Of a stretch of 64,000 nt of DNA, positions 34,811 to 46,011 are shown piece after piece. Position numbers and translations under genes: made by a program. The stretch is from Acanthosoma haemorrhoidale. Its lineage: Eukaryota > Arthropoda > Insecta > Hemiptera > Acanthosomatidae. The stretch spans positions 103,809,189 to 103,873,188 of the forward strand of contig OV884009.1 of assembly GCA_930367205.1 (NCBI GenBank), written 5' to 3'. The first letter of the stretch is position 1. Every line of letters begins with the position of its first letter. The notes under the pieces were generated by a model. That model saw nothing but the letters and a program-made list of their open reading frames with translations. It ran no database searches and was not told where the DNA came from.

Positions 34811-37649
34811 TTCTGTTTTGAAGATTACTAGTTGGTATAGGTAAATAAATTTACAGATACTCCTACAAATCAAAGGCTACACCCTCACATTGATATTGGT
34901 CAGTCAGCCTGTTTGCCTCCCTCAGGCTTCTCAGTCTCTATGATTGAGTTTGCCCCCCCCCCTCACCCTAAATGCATTAATTTTCTGACCTATAATCCAC
35001 CCTATTTGCTCCTTTTTTGGTGACGACCCCTGAGAGAAATACATGCTGGCTTAAATATATTTTTCTACTACTATGGGCTCATTCTCATCGATCGAGAGCT
35101 GGAGGGACAGGCATGCACTGCAACTCAAAAGGGTCTTTTTAGTGGTATTATTAGAAGGTTGGTACCAGTCTTGCAAAACTTGTATCTCTTCTGGGCTGTG
35201 GCAAGGACTGGCTCAGGGATTAAGGACACTTTCCTCCAGTAAGGAATCCACTGCTGGTAACATACTCAAAAATTTTCAGCAAGTTCACCCCTTGGTCAAC
35301 ATGCCAAACATTTCTAATAATTTGCCTCAACACAGCAAATGCAGGTATTAAAAATACTTGTAAAAAATAAGTAATAATCGGGAGACTTAAGAAGCCCAGC
35401 ACCACACCTGGCAATGGTAGCAGAAACTTCCAGAAGCATCGATCATATCATGCTCTCAGCTGAGTTGGGTCAACCTGAAAGGACCCTCAGGAACCCAGAG
35501 CCCCTATAACCTGTTATGTGAGCTAATGGGGATAGCTAATTCACCTAGTTAATAATGAATTTTCAATGTCTCTGGTGGTATTCTTACAGTATGAGGAAGA
35601 CAACTCTTCAAAATGACATAAACATAATCATTCTTAACACTGAGGTTGATGTAACCATGCCAATTTTGTCTAAAGCAGAATAAACTCCTTTAGATTACCT
35701 TAAAAAAAGGCAAAAGATATTTCTAACAATTACCTCTTATATTTATAAGATTAAAAATACAGTTCTTAGGTATTTCACCCTAAATATGCGCACAATAAGT
35801 TGCTCACAAATCATCAAATAATGGATACAGTTTTATTTTACTGTCAAGTAAAAACATTTATTTGAGTCTCTGAAATGAACAGCACAATAATATTGGCAGG
35901 TCATTTAACTCTAGTTAACCAACAGATGAATATTAATATAACCTGCATGAAACTTATTATTCTAGCCTATTACTATTATTATTATTATTACTATTATTAT
36001 TCTAAACCTATTATTCTACATAAGTTTAGTAAAGGATAACAGAAATCTTGGAGCTAAGTTCTGGCCTGAACAGTTAAATGACTTGGTTTACAACATTTAA
36101 CATGATTTAATTCATTATAATAGAACGCTAACAGTGATGTATGGCTGAAAAATACTTTTGGCATTTTCTTCAGTATGATAAGCTATTGAGTGTCCTGTGT
36201 GTGAGAAGGTGGATTTATAGTGTCTAGCCTTGGATACCCTAAATCAAAGTGAAATCACACAGTAACAAAATTAATGCAATTTTAATATTTAGTTTCCTTA
36301 AATTATAGTTTAAATAAATGCAGTACTCCTCAAGCCAACATATTGGATTATATGAATATAACAAGAAATGAAATTAAATGATAATCATATCAATGAAGTT
36401 CAGTTATCATAAGATGAAAGGAAGTCAAGTGTAAGCTGTCAATTATGAAAAATGATCATGTTCCTACAGACATGGTGCTCACAAGACACTCAATAAAATT
36501 ATGCATGTGCACTTCATCCAAATTTTATCCATATCTACTAACTTACTAAACATGAATTGATTGTGTATTTATTTACTGATAAATCTAATGAAATGAAATT
36601 AAAATACATCAATTTCCCTACTCCATGCTTAGGGTTTATTTCCATATACATTTTTAAGTCACGGGCAGCAAAATACTGTTTAACAGCAAAAATTGATAAA
36701 TTAAATATAAATACAATTTTATCAAAAAATCTATTGTTTAGGTGGGGGGAGGGGATAGAAATCTTTATGTTTAATACAAACAAATTTATAATTAGCCAGT
36801 ATTAATATTTTACAACAAAATAATATACTTACAAATTTTATTATGTAATTAATGAGATCAATAAAATAACATTTTCAATCAGATAATAGAAGAAAATTTT
36901 AAATTATAATACAGTATTTTGTTCTATTACATGAAAAATGTGGGTGAAATATTATATTTTCCATCAGAACAACATGTTCTTGGGTGGACTATTTTTTGTG
37001 TTTAAAACTATTGCTTTTTTTATTAAATTTCACATTTTCGTGACATATTATTTGCTGAGGTTAGTTTTTTTTTTAATGGGTATTAATTTGAAGATGTAGA
37101 AGTAGATTTATACTTTCCCATGAACTCAGAACTGTTCTCATGAGTGATTGATTCTTATTTGACATTTAATTTCCTATTTTTCTACAAAATTCAATAATTT
37201 TTTTAAATTTCCATAAATGAATGGTTCTACAAATTCTTGCTATTCAAATTAATTATACTTTATAGTTTGATAATGCGTGCATAACAAATAATTTATAAAC
37301 AAAAAACTAATTCTATACATTCATTATTTATCAATTGTTACATTTACACTTGTTATAATATAATTTAACTTTGTTTCATCTCTTTACTTGTATTAATCAG
37401 GAACAAGAACATGCACAGTAAATATTTATTCGTCAAAAACACCTTAAAATCATTGTTCTGGAAATATTTTGTCTATTTCCAGTCTAATGATTCGAAGATG
37501 ATGCAAGAAATAAGCTAATTACATAGTTATGTATATTACTTTATGTTGTACCGTAATCTGATTTGCCTGATGCAAAGTAAAGAGTTAGGTTGATATGCTT
37601 GAATTTTCTAATATATATTCTTTTGAAGCTATTTCTTTTTAATACCTTT
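34811..37649. other. non-coding sequence with GC-richer patch (34900-35520)
   Basis: 34900-35520 has a C homopolymer and GC-richer unique-looking sequence, possibly an unidentified transposable element. 35970-36000 is an ATT microsatellite. Near 37423-37428 an AATAAA on the - strand may serve as the poly(A) signal of the BTB gene. Confidence 0.4.
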
Positions 37650-38636
37650 TCAGGGTTCGATTACCGGGTCAGGGCAGTCCACTGGGCCTTGTAGCTCTTT
37701 CTCTTCAATATCAGTTTCATTTACATGGCACAATTTTCTATGCTTATGGACAAAATAATAACTAGGAAACTTGGAACCACAAGTTTTGCAAGGATAGTAC
37801 TGTACATTCATATCTTTGCTCTCTTTTTCTACTGGTTTCACAGGGATAGGATTGATGTGTCTTCTCGTATGTTTTCTATAGCAGTAGTGGCTTTTGAAAG
37901 TGTGCTTACAGAAAGCACAAATGTACAATTGCTTTCCTTCGTTACTTCTGTCTTCTGTTGATGAATGGAGATCAGAGAGAACACCATAATTTGTATTCAA
38001 AACTCTTTTGAATCTTACGGGCCCATCACAGCAAGCTATATCTTTCACGACTTCTTTATTTTTTTTCTGAAGTGCTGGGGATGTTACTTTTGTAGGTTGG
38101 TTAAGAACTGAGGATGTTTTGGATAAGCTGTTGAGTAAAGAAGTAGATGGTAAAGGGTCTACAGAAGCTGGAGCAACAGTGGATGGCGGAGGTGCATAAA
38201 ATGCTGGTGGGTGTATTATAGGAGGTGGAGGAGGCCAGTATAAAGTTGGTAAAAATCTCCTGCTTGGTATTGGTTTGACAAGTATCGGCAATCTTGACTG
38301 GTGCTCAGTTTGTTCCCTCAACAAGTAGCTGCGGCAGATGTCGACTGCTCGCGGCATATGAAGAATGTGAGTGGCCAAGAGTACAGCATAGACGTTCTCT
38401 GGGTTGAGATCGAGATATCCTGTACTAACGTACCTCAAGATGTAAGCGAAGATCTGGGGACTAACACTCGGCACACTGATTTCATTCGTTTGCGATGTTT
38501 CCAGGAGAGATTTTATGTAGCCACTCTGTTCCGCCAATTGCTGCCTAGGTCCTCGGAACTCGCGGCGCTCCTCCCCAACACCCACCTGTATGACTACATC
38601 GGATTCGGTCGTCCAACCCCTGTAGACAGGGTACAT
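37650..38636 (-). CDS. BTB domain protein with two C2H2 zinc fingers
   Basis: An intact, intronless 328-codon ORF, probably a nuclear DNA-binding regulator. Residues about 10-107 are a BTB/POZ dimerisation fold: SDVVIQVGVGEERREF, then PQIFAYILRYVSTGYLDL, NVYAVLLATHILHMP and DICRSYL. A Pro-rich linker follows (about 128-165, WPPPPPIIHPPA). Zinc finger 1 is C240-X2-C243-X12-H256-X3-H260; zinc finger 2 is C283-X2-C286-X12-H299-X4-H304. The C-terminus is acidic. BTB-ZF proteins are generally transcription repressors, and two fingers is a small set. The ATG at 38636 is favoured because it precedes the BTB fold by only a few residues and follows a GC-rich promoter. If the corepressor gene continues, this gene is nested antisense in its intron. 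I do not recognise a specific named orthologue. Confidence 0.9.
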   Translation of the reverse strand: MYPVYRGWTTESDVVIQVGVGEERREFRGPRQQLAEQSGYIKSLLETSQTNEISVPSVSPQIFAYILRYVSTGYLDLNPENVYAVLLATHILHMPRAVDICRSYLLREQTEHQSRLPILVKPIPSRRFLPTLYWPPPPPIIHPPAFYAPPPSTVAPASVDPLPSTSLLNSLSKTSSVLNQPTKVTSPALQKKNKEVVKDIACCDGPVRFKRVLNTNYGVLSDLHSSTEDRSNEGKQLYICAFCKHTFKSHYCYRKHTRRHINPIPVKPVEKESKDMNVQYYPCKTCGSKFPSYYFVHKHRKLCHVNETDIEEKELQGPVDCPDPVIEP

Positions 38637-38790
38637 CCCGCGACTACGTCAGATTACTCTTCTACACTAATTGTTTCAAATTAAGATGCTTTGTAAAGCG
38701 ATTGTGGCGCTTGCGCCTCGGATCGCCTTCTCATTGGTCCAGCCGTTCTCCCTCCCTCGCAGCGCGCGGAAAGGGGGGAGCCTAAATGTA
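38637..38790 (-). promoter_or_regulatory. GC-rich promoter of the BTB-zinc finger gene
   Basis: Marked rise in G/C against an AT-rich background. Read toward the gene it has TTTCCGCGC (38772-38764, E2F-like), CCAAT (38737-38733) and GCGCAAGCGC (38716-38707, one mismatch to the NRF1 palindrome), all within 140 bases of the ATG. No TATA box, as expected for a housekeeping-type promoter. Function is inferred from motifs only. Confidence 0.5.
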
Positions 38791-40827
38791 CACATCTCAA
38801 ATAAAATTAATAGAGCCAATGTTCAGTACTACCCTTGTTTATTTTCTTTTACAATACCGTTTTCGTGAATGCTTGAGTTATTTGAATTGAAGATATTAAA
38901 AGATCGTGAGTGTGAATATGTTTACTTTTCAAATACTTATTCCCTTTAACATTTCTCTTCCCTTCTTTACATTATAAAAACTTTATTTGTGATGGTAATT
39001 TTTAATACCAAATCAAACAGAGAATATTAACAACCATTAATATTCTTTGATTTGTTTATTGGAATTTATTTATTTTTCACGATATTTAACTAAAACGTTC
39101 TAAATTTCAAAGTACATTTAATAATATTAGCTTATTGTTTTTTTAAACAGAGCATTTATCAGAGTTTTGAAGGCAAGCACCATTCTAAAAACTTGCTAAT
39201 TGACGAATAATATTATGGTCCTTATCGTAGTATTTGCTGTCTACAATATTATTTACATAATATTTGTAATTGAGTTCTGCTGGGCTATATAAAAATTAGG
39301 TTAGCATATTGTTTTTTGATGTGCAGATTTTGAGAATTTTTAATATAACGATATATATATTATTACGAAATGACCCTTGTTTCAATAGATTGTAAATACC
39401 GCGAAGCTGTGACTTTATTGATGGACAGAAAAAGTAGTATTTTCCTTGCAATGATTTTGTATTAACGCCATATTACTGTAAGCTCAGTCTGAAAAATACC
39501 CGGAAGATATAGCGAAAAAAAATTCAAAAGGCTATTTGTCCATACGAACATAGATTATTAAATTTATATTATTACATCTTTTAATAATCAACATCTAGAG
39601 AAAATAATAATTGGAACCCTAAGTCCCGGGTTATGAATGTTCAGTTCCTTTTATAGAGAGAAAAGAGAAAGATGAAGAAAAAGTGGTATTAGTCACCAGT
39701 TTTTTTCATTTAAATCTATGATCCAACACATGTTTTAAAAGCGAGATCCCTAGGTTTTTCCTAGAACCACAAATCCTACTTGGCTACTGATTTAATTTTT
39801 TCTCTTGGTTCACAACAGTTCTGTTTGATCTTCTTATCTGTTAACTGTGTGTTTGTAAATTCCCCTATAGAATGCGTTGCTTCAACATAGCAAGGGACTA
39901 GAAATTTATTGAAAATAATGATTAGTTATTTATGAGTGGGTGGGTATTCAGTTGAAACCAGTTGGCTTGGGTTGATCAAGTTTCATCATATTTACTTCTG
40001 GACAACGTTTCGACATAGTATTTCTAAGAATGGATTTTCTACAATATCGACCTTCTGACTATCTCACATAAAGATCTGGTGTAGGCATACATCTAGTACA
40101 TATATCGAAACTTTTTCCGCTGATACATGTGATGTTAATCTAACATCTATTTTTTCCGAACCTAAACCGATTTCCAACTATGCAACCCCTCAAAAATAAT
40201 TCCACGAACTCTCTATTAACGGTTTACTTTTATTTAAAAATAAAAAAAGGAGAAGAATGAAATATTTGTGGCGGTCGTAAAAAACTGGATAAGTCATCTG
40301 AAAAATAAATTGCTCGCACCTACAGGTCTCTTTTGTTATGGTCTATGTCGTGTAAAATCGGCGAAGTCTGATTCCGTTACATGAGGAAGAATTTGCAATG
40401 CGAAGTTTAAGGTAACTTAATTTTGTTCGTTAAATTTCACAACTTGGTATGTCCAGTTCTTCTTTTTAATGTTTAGCGCTGAAAAGATCGCATGTCTACT
40501 TAACCTTTTTTTCCGCAAATACCATTAGAATTGAAAATAAGCTAACTCAACTTAACTGCTTTTTTTTCATTAGTATACGAAATTTAGTATAAACTTTCGT
40601 TTTATTTGCTATCTCTTTGTGACTAGGCGCTCGATAAAGGCTCAAAGTGAGATACCTACCTGCCGTATAATTATGGCTTGGGCTATACTAGGCCAGGCAA
40701 TTTCATTTTTTTTTTTTTTGAGATTGCAGATTATAAAACCCCTTGGGTAGGAGACAGGCTTAGAGATAAATGAAAGAAAAGATAAATATCCTTGTGAGGC
40801 CGAAAAATAAGGGGAAGTTAGGAAATA
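38791..40827. other. intergenic or intronic non-coding sequence
   Basis: AT-rich, no ORF or repeat recognised. Confidence 0.5.
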
Positions 40828-42951
40828 CAGTTGTCCCTCGATAATCCGACAGGTAAGGGACCAGGGGCGTGTCGGATTATCAAAGATGTTTTTTTCTCAA
40901 TGCATTTGAACAAGTTTTGAATGAAGTTAATAAAAAGTACCAAACAGTATACATACATGTAATTTATTAAAACTAGGCTACAAAATGGCAGTACATACAT
41001 ATATATGTATAAGTTTGTAAAAGAAATACGGAAAGAAAGTAAAATAAAATGTACAGTTGTACATATGTAAAAAAAAGTATGTATGTATTTACACGTTAAA
41101 AAAGTCTGCGATTTTCTTCTGCTTCTTCTTATGCAGGCAGTCCGTCATTGCTTGTTCTTGAATCCCTTTTAACATCAAAATGTTTGAAAAATCTAACTCT
41201 CTCTCTTCGCACCAACGAAGCAAAGTTTTGGTTGCTGATAACGCTTCATCACAGCTTACAGTGAAGTTTTTCTCCGGCACTGCCTCCTTGATCATTTCGT
41301 CATCCACTGTTGCGACTTCCTGGATTATTTCTGCGTCTGTCACATCAGTAGCAAGGTTGTCTTCAATAATCCATCTCTTGAACTCTTCAATTGATGCTGG
41401 CGCAATTTCCACTTCGTTACAAATTTCATGTGCAGCCTCTAAAATAGATTCATAATCATTGGATGCAGAGATGCATGTTGCAAGATGTGGGTTATTAGGC
41501 CAAATATTCTTCCAAGATTTTATCAGGGTTGTGCTTTTTAGTTGCTGCCAAGCAAATGCGGCGTTCAAAATCGCATCCTTAATGTTGAAGGATTTCAAAA
41601 TTGCTGCAATGTCATCATTAGGTTGACTGACAACATCCATTAAAAGGCGGTTTTTGTAATGTGCCTTGAGAGTCTTTATGACGTTTTGGTCCATTGGCTG
41701 GATCAAAGCGGTCGTGTTTTTTGGTAAGTACATTACCTCAATGTACCCATTGGCAGTTTTAACTTTTAATTCATCCTTGTCAGGGTGTCCGGGTGCGTTG
41801 TCAAGCAACAGAAGGGCTTTCACTGGTAACTTCTTATTTCTTAAATCTTGCTTAGCTTGTGGGATAAAGCTGTTAGTGTACCAATCATGAAAAACTTCTT
41901 TGGTGACCCATGCACGGCTTTGAGCCATGTAGATTACTGGTAGAGATTCGAGCTTTACATTTTTCAATGCACGAGGGTTCTTTGATTTACCAACAACAAG
42001 CAGTTTTAACTTATGAGTTCCTGACGCATTCGCACATACCATCAGGGTGATTCGTTCTTTTTGTAATTTTCTTCCAGAAACTTTTTTTTCCTCTTCAGTA
42101 ACAAATGTTTTCGTTGGGAGCTGACGCCAATTTAAGCCGGTTTCATCGGCGTTATAAATTTGTTCAGGAACTAGGCCAAGTTCATTGATTTTTGTGTCCA
42201 ACTTTCCGATGAATTCCTGGATTTCAGATTCGTTAGCAGACACTTTTTCGCCACTCATCTGCATAAATCTTATACCATGACGTTTCTTGAAGTTTTCAAA
42301 CCACCCGTGACTAGCGCGAAAGTCAGTTTTATTTGTTATTTCTTGGTAAAAAAACTGGGCTTTTTGTTTCAAAATGTCTCCTGAAATAGGTGCATTCCGG
42401 TTCCGTTGCTGTTTAAACCAAATAAAAAGAGCGTCTTCGACCTCGGGTAACTCGCTAGTCCTAAGAGTTTTTCTGTTCATGGGTTCATCTTCAACAGACT
42501 TCATGAATTTTTCAATTTTTTCCCTATTTTTCACAATATCGTAGACAGTAGGTCGTCCGATGTCATAATACACTTTAGATATTGCACTCGGAGTTTCACC
42601 ACGGTCTATTCGTTTAATAATTTCCCATTTTTCAGATAAATTTAATGTTTTATGTTTACGTTTCACACTTGTGCTTGCCATTTCTAAACTGTCACTACAC
42701 GCACAAAGCAAACAGTAAATACAGTCAGCAGTAATACTGAACGTCCGATCTACACGACAACTGCGTACTGTACTGATCTGTCCCTGCGAAATGAGTGTAT
42801 AGAGCGGAGGGGGAGATTCATGTCGGTGCAGGCTTGTATGTATTGTTCCAAGAATTGTTTACAAAACAAACAGCCGGTAAGACCTACTGGTGGCGCGTCG
42901 GACTACCGAGTACGTCGGATTAAAAAGTGTCGGATTATCGAGGGACAACTG
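40828..42951 (-). mobile_element. complete Tigger/pogo transposon (family A)
   Basis: 2124 bp with TA target duplication (40826-40827 and 42952-42953). Perfect 24-base inverted repeats start CAGTTGTCCCTCGATAATCC. A GTCGGATTATC motif recurs near both ends (about 40869 and 42931, and a variant at about 42898), probably a transposase-binding subterminal repeat. One intact ORF inside. Perfect ends and ORF imply recent activity. Confidence 0.95.
41089..42711 (-). CDS. Tigger/Jerky-type transposase, intact
   Basis: 540 codons, the usual length for this family. Residues about 18-65 form a CENP-B N-terminal helix-turn-helix (LNLSEKWEIIKRIDRGETPS..); about 85-150 the second, CENP-B/Tc5-type HTH (GWFENFKKRHGIR). 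The DDE nuclease follows with D189 (YNADETGLNW), D304 (LLLDNAPGHP) and D341 (LIQPMDQNVI), all present. The C-terminus ends KKKQKKIADFFNV. Met11 (codon at 42679-42681) is the likelier start because family similarity begins there (MASTSVKRKHK). No frameshift or stop. It cuts and pastes the element at TA sites. It could also be an early domesticated gene, but perfect TIRs argue for a plain transposon. Confidence 0.95.
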   Translation of the reverse strand: MLCACSDSLEMASTSVKRKHKTLNLSEKWEIIKRIDRGETPSAISKVYYDIGRPTVYDIVKNREKIEKFMKSVEDEPMNRKTLRTSELPEVEDALFIWFKQQRNRNAPISGDILKQKAQFFYQEITNKTDFRASHGWFENFKKRHGIRFMQMSGEKVSANESEIQEFIGKLDTKINELGLVPEQIYNADETGLNWRQLPTKTFVTEEEKKVSGRKLQKERITLMVCANASGTHKLKLLVVGKSKNPRALKNVKLESLPVIYMAQSRAWVTKEVFHDWYTNSFIPQAKQDLRNKKLPVKALLLLDNAPGHPDKDELKVKTANGYIEVMYLPKNTTALIQPMDQNVIKTLKAHYKNRLLMDVVSQPNDDIAAILKSFNIKDAILNAAFAWQQLKSTTLIKSWKNIWPNNPHLATCISASNDYESILEAAHEICNEVEIAPASIEEFKRWIIEDNLATDVTDAEIIQEVATVDDEMIKEAVPEKNFTVSCDEALSATKTLLRWCEERELDFSNILMLKGIQEQAMTDCLHKKKQKKIADFFNV

Positions 42952-42953
42952 TA

Positions 42954-43560
42954 CTGGTAGGGATACATTACTTCAAAATATAAACTAATCTTAACTCGAA
43001 CTATCATTCCACAAGGTTTAGCTTGTCGTATAAAATGTAATAAAAGAATCTTTTGATGAATACAGAGGTAATTTTCAATTCATATTGGAAATTAGCTTCT
43101 AGAGATTAAAGAGCTCATTCTGCAATGAAAGTTAAAAAAAAAAACCTGAAGCTGTGAGCAAAACTCGGGAAGTGTCTTGTAAATTTTGTTTTATAAGTAC
43201 TTCAGGTGAAAAATAAAGTTTCACTGAATACATCATTAAAAAAAGAAGGAATCTTGTGTAGGCATTATGCCTTCAGATAAAATAGGATTGGCTCCTCTTA
43301 AGAGCAGAATAAATTCCGGTCAAGTAGAACAAGTTAAGGTTTGCATAAACTTATGAAAGTCATTATTGTTGAAAAGCACGTCACAAAAACAAAGTTAAAT
43401 TCTGTTATGACCATTTTAAAAATGTGCTTATAGTTAAAAGAACAAAATATTGAAAACCCTGTCTTGTTATCATATTATTTAAGTATTTTTCATTGTTTAC
43501 ATCTTGCACTCAAAGCACCGAAAACTGATACATGTCACAAATGTGATTTTTTTCCAGATG
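42954..43560. other. non-coding sequence
   Basis: AT-rich. Nothing recognised. Confidence 0.5.
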
Positions 43561-44187
43561 CAATTATCAAGTTGTGGAAATGTAGACGCTGAAAGCAGTT
43601 TAATAGGCGAAAGATATGCAGCTGAAAGAGCATACGAAATGAAAAGGCAAGACAAAATCCGATCAAAAAATGACACATAAATGGTTCACATTTGACTTAC
43701 AAGAATGTCTACCAACCAGTGAACACATACGTTTCTTTTTATAACAGACAGTCATGTGCTTTCATGCTGACAATTCATAATATTGCTAATGGCCGAGCAA
43801 CTTGTTCTCTATGTGATAAACATCATGTAGAGGATCGAATCAAATAGTTTGTCTACTGTGAAAATAATAAATCGCTTATTTCTGTTTAGTGGTCACACTC
43901 GTAAAGAATGTGACAGCGACCAAGCCCTTCTTGAAAAAGATAAAAATAGACTTAATAAGAAAATAAATCATATAATTGGCTGGATTCAGCTAATAAGGGC
44001 GTGCAATAAGGAAAATCCATTGTTAATAACGCTGTTGGTTTTTGAGGATATTAATGATTTTATTACCCTGGCCAAGGAAGGTGGACCATTTATTTTAAAG
44101 AAATCTCGCATTAATGGAGACAAGTACAATGGCTCCAATAGAGACTTCTATCTCCGTATGAACGTTTTTAGTCAACGCAGTGAATAA
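43561..44187 (+). pseudogene. relic of a transposon-associated protein (KWFTFDLQ...GHT..ECDSD family)
   Basis: A first segment from 43561 reads CGNVDAESSLIGERY.. to a stop at 43677. KWFTFDLQECLPTSEH follows directly in another frame, then shattered frames. From about 43890 comes GHTRKECDSDQALLEKDKNR, then IGWIQLIRACNKENPL and a tail to 44187. The motif order (KWFTFDLQ.CLPTP, GHT..ECD.DHALIE, W..LIR....NPF) is that of a multi-copy, usually unnamed family in insects and other invertebrates that behaves like a transposon protein. I recognise the pattern from the family, not a database hit. The acidic residues in GHT..ECDSD suggest a nuclease, but that is inference. Confidence 0.65.
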
Positions 44188-45734
44188 GAATTTCTCTCTC
44201 TTTCTTTTCGTCGACGAGGAAACTCAGGCATCTTAATCGTGAATTAAAGATTATTTCAGGAATCCCAGACGATGTGTATAGCTAAAAAAAAAAAGGCCTC
44301 GTGGATTTGATTCCATTGATAGATAGTCCTTCCCATGAATTCTATAAAAAATTGTGATCCGTCAAAAACGAGTCAGTTGATTCTGATTAAATAGAACACC
44401 CGGACACTGTTGAGTACAATAATTGTAACAATACTATAATATAATAAAATTTATTTTCTAAAATAAAACCATTTTAAATTGATAACCAATGTTTTTGTAT
44501 AATACTATCCAACCCTTGATACAAATTAAAACTAATAATTTACTAATATTGTCCAAGGAGTTTTTACTCGGTAAAAGATTATTATTGTTTTGGAGCATAC
44601 GTAAAAAAAAAAAAAAAAAACCAGCGGAATCAACACAAAAAAAAGTGCAAAATAAGGCAACTCGTGATCAAATGTGGTTAACTCATTATGTTAAATTAAA
44701 AATGTTATATAATAATAAATTCTTTGTACAGTCGGTTTATATTTTCCCCGTATAAAAATTACAACACTATAAATTCAGTGCCCGAAAATAATTTATGATG
44801 TCATTCCAGTATTTTGAAATTGTTACAAAACTTAAAAGTGCTCTCCTGAAAAGTCAGTGAGTTCGATTTATCTGTTTTTTTCACAACCGCCACAGTAATA
44901 TCTGTATATAAGACAAAAAAATATAAGAATGTTGGTTGGGTCTTATACACCGATACAACCCCCCCCCCCCTCCTTCCCACCCATAAAATATAAAGCCAAT
45001 TGATGATTACTAACCGTTTCTATGTTACTGTAAGTGGAAGAAATATCATCGAGGGTTTCGTGAGCTTTAAAACGTTATGCGAATGAAAATAAACGTGAAA
45101 ACAAGTAGGTCTTGTTTATCTATACTTATACTCAAGATTTAAAGTACTTATTTTCCCCCATGATCGTACGCCCCTCAGATAATGTTCCATGATAGGCACT
45201 TGCCAGGTAATAGTAATGATTTTTTGTTATCATCTAAAGTGTTCCTTTGGAGAAATGGTTTGGCCCACTAGGGACCTTCTTTCAAAAAAGTCTCCTATTC
45301 TTCTTTCGTTAGCTCCCCCTGAGCCTCTTGAGCTCTTCCATGTCAGAACACTTACTACATCCCTGACGATTATTAATCCTCTATATAAAAGTTTCAGAAA
45401 TTTGATATAGAAAATACATTTTGGTAGTTTTTGTGATTAACGATATTTTAGCTTAAGAATTAGTGTCCTCGTCTTTTTTTTTCATCACTTCCAAGATTAA
45501 TTTATTGATTTATTCGCAACCAAAATGTTTTCGTATTGATTATGAACTTAAATGTGTATGTCTTAAAAAAAATATGTGATATCACGTATATATGCTATGC
45601 GCAGATGCATTGAAGAAGGAGGTTGGGTTACATAAAATCAGATTGATGTAAATAGGAAAATAACATGAATACAAATCTAGGTGATGGGGCTCACCTTCAG
45701 TTTAATATGTGATTGGCGAGGCTTCTTGCTAAGA
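44188..45734. other. non-coding sequence
   Basis: Contains A and C homopolymers (about 44604-44621 and 44959-44970). No gene recognised. Confidence 0.45.
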
Positions 45735-46011
45735 TCACTCTTGTGATGATCTCTGCACTTCACATACATTGGAGGTAGCCCGCCCATATACCTGGCAGTT
45801 ATGGCACTGTACTAATCCGCACCCGGGATTTGGTTTCTCCACCTTGCCTTCGGCGTGGCAGAGGTATTTCACCTCGTATATCATTTCTATGCCTGGAGTT
45901 CTTTCTAGGTCGACGAAAACCGATGGTGGCAAAACTCTACGAGGTCTATCCTCTGAGAATCATTTGCTTAAGTGAGGAACTCGGTGTGGCCCCAACGGAC
46001 CGTGAGCGCTA
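45735..46011 (-). pseudogene. Jockey-type LINE ORF1 (zinc-knuckle) fragment
   Basis: On the - strand LKQMILRG, then, after a frameshift, PPSVFVDLERTPGIEMIYEV, KYLCHAEGKVEKPNP, and LVQCHNCQVYGRATSNVC, a CCHC knuckle of the QC..CQ.YGH....C type found in Gag-like ORF1 proteins of Jockey elements. The expected His is Arg here (YGRAT). It is a 5'-end piece without EN/RT. GC-richer flanking to about 46340 may be the rest of the leader. Confidence 0.75.

Noticed and set aside
38301..38684. 127-codon + strand ORF
   Set aside because: Antisense shadow of the BTB domain exon.
43550..43677. terminal exon of the corepressor (acceptor-like TTTTTTTCCAG then open frame to TAA)
   Set aside because: The peptide joins directly, with a frame change, to KWFTFDLQECLPT of a transposon-associated family; nothing resembles NCoR.
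7037..44970. scattered C or G homopolymers (about 1455, 4515, 7037, 17115, 19788, 34950, 44959)
   Set aside because: Recurring 8-14 base C/G runs are curious but occur in unrelated contexts; no structure ties them together.
45760..46010. snRNA gene, suggested by GC-rich structured look and ATACCTGGCAG
   Set aside because: No match to U1, U2, U4 or U5 core order; the - strand encodes a Jockey zinc knuckle instead.
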